Source: Litoditis marina
Taxonomy: Eukaryota > Nematoda > Chromadorea > Rhabditida > Rhabditidae
Assembly (NCBI GenBank): GCA_964036275.1
Contig: OZ038436.1
Coordinates: 11,249,904-11,313,903 of the forward strand
Reading direction: 5' to 3'
Length of the DNA: 64,000 nt
Below the pieces are notes generated by a model. It had not been told where the DNA came from. It saw only the letters and a list, made by a program, of their open reading frames with translations, and did no database searches. Shown piece after piece: positions 60,201 to 64,000 of this stretch. Every line of letters starts with the position of its first letter. The stretch's first letter is position 1. Made by a program: the position numbers and the translations under genes.

Positions 60201-62990
60201 CTCGAAAAACTCGAAAAACTCGAAAACTCGAAATTTCGAAACCTCGAAATATTCGAAACTCGAAAAACTCGAAAACTCGAAATACTCGAAACTCGAAAAA
60301 CTCGAAAATTTCCACTCAATTAACAAACCTAGACGACACAGAACCTACTCTGCTGTTTTCTGCCTGCTTTCACACTACAAAACTCACTTTTCTCTGCCTT
60401 GTAAAGTAACATATTTCCGTTTTGAAGCAGAACTGCAGTTACACAGTCTCAATTACGCTGTTCGTGGTAAAAAAAGATTTGTGTTTGCACAACGGACACA
60501 AGTTGCCGGTGATTTATACCCTGTTTTACCAATCCATGTCGTTCTACAGTAATCCGTCAAATATTCAGGAGGTTTTTTCTAATAAAAAATGCTTTATTTT
60601 GTTTTTAAGTTTTCAGGATTTGTAGAAGTAAACGTGCAGACACTAGCAAATTTGGAGAAAATCCGAAAACACCAATACATAAAACTTTGACCTTAAAGTT
60701 TGAGCAATGTTCACGGCACGTTTAAACACAGATGAAATCGATTCTCCATCAGAAAAAAAAACTCACCACTGAGAAAATCATCAATTAACTTTTGAATCGC
60801 AACTAATCGAGAGTTTATTAATTTCCTCCTAATTGAACCAGTTATACAATAGGTGTGAAACTTTGCAGTGCGCAAAACCGCGCGAATTGGGGTTTTCTCA
60901 TGAAACGAGCACAGTGGCTTCGTTTCTTTCCCGAATCTTGTTAATTTCTCTGCACCATGTGAATTTCTTACCAAAAAATAAGATTAGCAAACTCTTTTTA
61001 GACAATCCTTTGCCGAATTTTTCAATTTTGTAGTGAAATTCGGTGTGGATCTCGTGACGTCATCGTGTTTGATAGCATTGGGATGTCTGGACAGGTCGGA
61101 TGAGGGGAAATGTGGGGCCATTCTGGTACTATCTACATCCATCCCCTTGCTGCAGGTAAGGAAAACAAAGAATTCGATAGAATCGAACCAGATTCAGTTT
61201 TCTGGTTCCTATTTTCTCACTGTCTCATTTTCATTTTTCCACCCTTTCATCTATTCTCAAACCGGAATGTAACCGGTTTCCATATGGTTCTGTAGGAAAC
61301 CGAACCAGCATTGTATCTGACAAGGTAACCAATCGCAAAACCTGCAAATGTGCTGATAAAGCTGTTTAACTGATTTGGTTGGATCGTTTGCGCATGACTT
61401 TCTCCGAAACTCGTGTAATCTTACTGTAAGGCGTATCAGTAGTAATTAACTATATCTGACCCTCACGTTTCAGGCATTACTGCTTCTCTCCGAGGTGGTT
61501 GACTGGTGGCTGGCTGCTTTTTCGCCAGTTTATTTCCACAACTCTTCCCTAATCTCGAGAATTATTCCATTTCTCATCGGAACCACATTCTGCGTCATAA
61601 TAATCAGCGCCCTGATTGCGATTGGTGGGTGTTTTTCTTTCTTTATTGGAAATATTAAATAGTGAAAACAATAATATTAAAAGTTGAATAAGCACCTCCT
61701 CTTGAAACTTTAATCGACATTTTTTTTACGAATTCTGGCGTTTTCTTGGAGATTTCCGTCTTTATTTTGTTTTGTGAACAATTGGTTCATGACGTGTTTC
61801 ATTTAAAAGTATACAACAAAGTGACAAAAAAGTGACTGAACTGAATTTTAACCACAGGGAATCGGCTTCGCTTGCTTGATATTATAGAGAGCCTGAAACT
61901 TCTTAAAATTGAAACATCATACGCTTATCGATTCGGTGGCCGCACTCACATGCTTCATCCATATTTCATAGGGAGTGGGAGATGAAAATCAAAGGTCAAA
62001 TCGACTTCGTTGCAATGTTAAAATAATGCGTGTGTCTCCCGTAACGTTCGGCGTGAGTTTCATAAGCGCGTATTTATGTTTCATTGATTTCTTATAGTGT
62101 GCGTGAGATTGAACTGTCTCACTTTTGATAAAACACATGAATTAACATATTTTCCAGATTTGACCACCGACACCTCGTTCTGTCTCTCTTCCCCGGCCTC
62201 TACCGCCATAGTTTCTTCGTACGACCTGGCACTCGCAATCACCACAATCTGTCTGGTCATGCTCATGCTCATGCTCAGGAAGAACCTGAACAGCACCTTC
62301 TTCCGACCAATCATTGTTAGTTTCATTTCGGACATTATCAAGAGTCCTCAGTGTATTATATACTTCTGAAAATGTGTTTCCGATTCGGGAGGCCACAGAA
62401 ACAGTTTAACGCTTTCACCGTCACCACCTCAACGTAGGAATCAAACACACGTCTACACGACATCTCACCCAAAATTTTTGCCGACTTCCCCTTTTCTTAT
62501 TCTCGAATCAGAGTCGAAACGACATAACTTTCCAATACCATCTGAATGACATCATTACAACGAATATTGCAGTTCAAAATATGGTATTAGTCCACATGAT
62601 AATCCTTCTTTTAATGAATTTAACACCAACTTTTTTTCAGTTCCACTTCTTGGCAAGGGTGTTTCTGTGCAACACTAATACAGTTAGTCAAAATAATGTT
62701 GAACACAGATTAAATTTTATGTGTTTGTATGTATCTGACTTCAGTTCCACTTCTTGGCGACGGTGTTTCTGCAGCAGATCCCCCTGCTGGTCGTGATCTC
62801 CCTGAAATACACGGACCACCCGGGCGTCGTGCCAGCTGCTGACGTCACAAATGTACTCGTAGCTGTACACGCACTACTACACTCGGCCTATTTCGTGTAC
62901 AATCACGAGGATGTGAGGGTGGGTCGAATGTTTCATAAACAATATACGAAGCTAAGGTATCGTATTTTTAATAGATGGAATGATTCGTGA
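57300..62990 (+). CDS. Seven-transmembrane chemoreceptor-like protein
   Basis: Five exons: 57300-57417, 61034-61155, 61474-61624, 62158-62315, 62745-62990; 264 aa, all phases agree. Seven hydrophobic spans: ~2-27, 40-58, 68-90, 109-130, 146-170, 184-203 and 215-237. Cys66 at the top of span 3 and Cys139 in the second outer loop are placed like the conserved GPCR disulfide. The C-terminal tail is short and basic (KQYTKLRYRIFNR). The small size and lack of DRY fit nematode serpentine receptors, but I cannot assign a class. The start is the first ATG after an in-frame TGA 16 bases upstream; the protein has almost no N-terminal tail, so an upstream coding exon is possible. AATAAA at 63013, just past the stop. 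Intron 1 (3.6 kb) holds two mobile elements; intron 4 holds a decoy copy of exon 5's start. Confidence 0.82.
58319..59748. mobile_element. Harbinger-like non-autonomous element, 1.43 kb
   Basis: Inverted ends GGCTGCGTTCACACT at both termini, with subterminal GATGCAGCGGC repeated on both sides in opposite orientation, flanked by TTA on each side (58316-58318, 59749-59751). A 3-bp TTA duplication with GGC-type ends fits PIF/Harbinger. No transposase frame. The interior holds a GC-rich tandem array. Confidence 0.75.
58740..59220. repeat. ~120-bp tandem repeats inside the Harbinger-like element
   Basis: Four to five units share GCACGCGACGCGACAGTTTT, GTGGATGAAATCGTACCAAA and TTGGCGTGCGAGTGTGGTAG. 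The first bases of each unit are CG-rich (GCGCGCGC). Confidence 0.85.
59942..60331. mobile_element. hAT-like element with CTCGAAAA minisatellite body, copy 3
   Basis: Starts TAGGGTTGTTATAAATAAAA and ends CAATTAACAAACCTA. Flanks CACGACAC (59934-59941) and GACGACAC (60332-60339) differ at one base. The interior is CTCGAAAAACTCGAAACTCG iterations. It lies in intron 1 of the receptor gene. Confidence 0.85.
61170..61325. repeat. Inverted repeat with GAACCAG/CTGGTTC words
   Basis: ATCGAACCAGATTCAG...CTGGTTCC on the left and GGTTTCCATATGGTTCTG...GAAACCGAACCAGC on the right, just after receptor exon 2. It resembles a small member of the iterated-word class. Confidence 0.45.
62625..62744 (+). pseudogene. 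Decayed tandem copy of the start of receptor exon 5
   Basis: 104 bp before the true exon 5, a TTTTTTTCAG acceptor is followed by TTCCACTTCTTGGCAAGG and GTGTTTCTG, almost the true exon start (TTCCACTTCTTGGCGACG). Splicing here would read in phase for 36 codons, then shift past the true junction to a stop, losing spans 6 and 7. The decoy has a better polypyrimidine acceptor than the true site (GACTTCAG). Confidence 0.8.
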
Positions 62991-64000
62991 GAGATATACT
63001 TGAATCTAGGTAAATAAAAACAAATGCATAGATTATGAATGAATAATGAATACATCGAACGGTTCGAACGATTATTTTAAAGGAAAAGTAAAGTATAGTA
63101 TCTTATTGTTATATTTATTTAAAACAAAAATATTTGTTGTCATTAAGACTTATTGGATGTTATCATGGAAATATGTGCTCAGTGAAAGGTGCCACTCAAA
63201 ATCGTCTTGAGTCAGGGTCGAAACTATTTTGAGTGGCACCATTCGCCGAGCACATATTTCCATAATATAGTATCTTAGTTGTTTTCCGCAGAGAATGCGA
63301 AAATGGTCGTTCAATAACATAAAATAAAACATTTTCTATTTTAAATATACAGCTTCGCTACTTAACATAATTGTAAATTCACACTTACTATATTTAATTC
63401 ATTATATTCCAATATATCCCAATTTTTCTTTTTTCTTTATTTGACTGATTGACACCATTGGGCAACAGCCTGTGAGCATACGATGTGTAACACTTGTGGT
63501 ACTGATCTCTACACAATTCGAGAGGTACCACGTACCGGTTCATTAAAATCGTATTTTGGGAAGGAGCTTAGACAAAAACGTTGTTTGAGAAAACTTTCGT
63601 TGCAATAAATAGAACTACAACAGTATACTTTTTCATTTCTACTCTATTTCAGCAAGGTTTCCGCTCAACATTTCTACGATGTCCGCAGTTCAAATCGACG
63701 TGAATGTTTACGTAGTTCACTAGCTTTGGAAGTCAACGGTTTTTCCCTATTGTAGATTGTTTGTCAGAATTCTAAGCGGGCGGGTACTGTACATCACACC
63801 TATTGATGTTTCATGCTAACTATTCCCCCTCCCCTTTACAGGTATTCATGTAAATTGGGACTTAGTTAGGCTAGTGGTTGTCGGGTACTATGTTACCCTG
63901 GGAAGATAATTCAACTTTGTAAACAATCTTTGTGACTAAGTAAACTGAACTATCCGAACAACATGAACACATCCTGCGTCTCTCGCCTTGCGCGCTATTT
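62991..64000. other. 3' flank of receptor gene and window end
   Basis: AATAAA at 63013-63018. A hairpin at 63165-63263 (ATGGAAATATGTGCTCAG arms) is related to the element at 38642. No further gene is supported; a TTTACAG at about 63840 has no convincing exon after it. Confidence 0.5.

Overview
The window is nuclear DNA from a rhabditid nematode, most likely a Caenorhabditis-type worm. The protein genes are interrupted by many introns with nematode splice signals (GTRAGT donors, TTTCAG acceptors without a long upstream polypyrimidine tract). Two start codons sit at or within a few bases of an AG acceptor, as expected for spliced-leader trans-splicing. The glucose transporter resembles nematode FGT-1. 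Introns and spacers are larger than in C. elegans and packed with short inverted-repeat elements, which suggests a repeat-rich relative. Gene models were assembled by hand from splice sites and reading phase; there is no transcript support.

Layout. (1) 2.7-10.4 kb, plus: facilitated glucose transporter, 13 coding exons, 497 aa. (2) 13.1-15.9 kb, minus: small multi-pass membrane protein, 5 exons, 179 aa. (3) 15.9-24.4 kb: gene-poor divergent spacer full of elements. (4) 24.4-31.7 kb, plus: single-pass type II membrane protein, 7 exons, 397 aa, whose 4.25-kb intron holds a 130-bp tandem array and a near-perfect 0.7-kb foldback. (5) 31.7-38.4 kb: gene-poor spacer with a tRNA-like SINE copy, an LTR-like promoter segment and a coding-like remnant. 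(6) 38.4-51.3 kb, plus: secreted serine carboxypeptidase (peptidase family S10), 14 exons, 551 aa, complete catalytic triad. (7) 51.85-55.0 kb, minus: cysteine-rich secreted peptide, converging on the carboxypeptidase; one internal exon is not located. (8) 57.3-63.0 kb, plus: seven-transmembrane chemoreceptor-like protein, 5 exons, 264 aa, with a 1.43-kb Harbinger-like element and a minisatellite element in its first intron. The genes do not form an operon or an obvious pathway.

Two patterns stand out. First, a class of elements is made almost wholly of iterations of its own short word. Three copies built on CTCGAAAA end in TAGGGTTGTTA, and a fourth element built on AAGTCATT has different termini. 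All four are flanked by 8-bp target duplications (three exact, one 7 of 8), which points to hAT-like transposition; other palindromes built on GGTTACC, GGTTAACC, CGAACC and GCAACC look similar. Second, in three genes short exon segments with their splice sites have been duplicated in tandem inside the neighbouring intron and have decayed, leaving decoy splice sites next to the true ones. One such copy, in the carboxypeptidase, still encodes the catalytic histidine.
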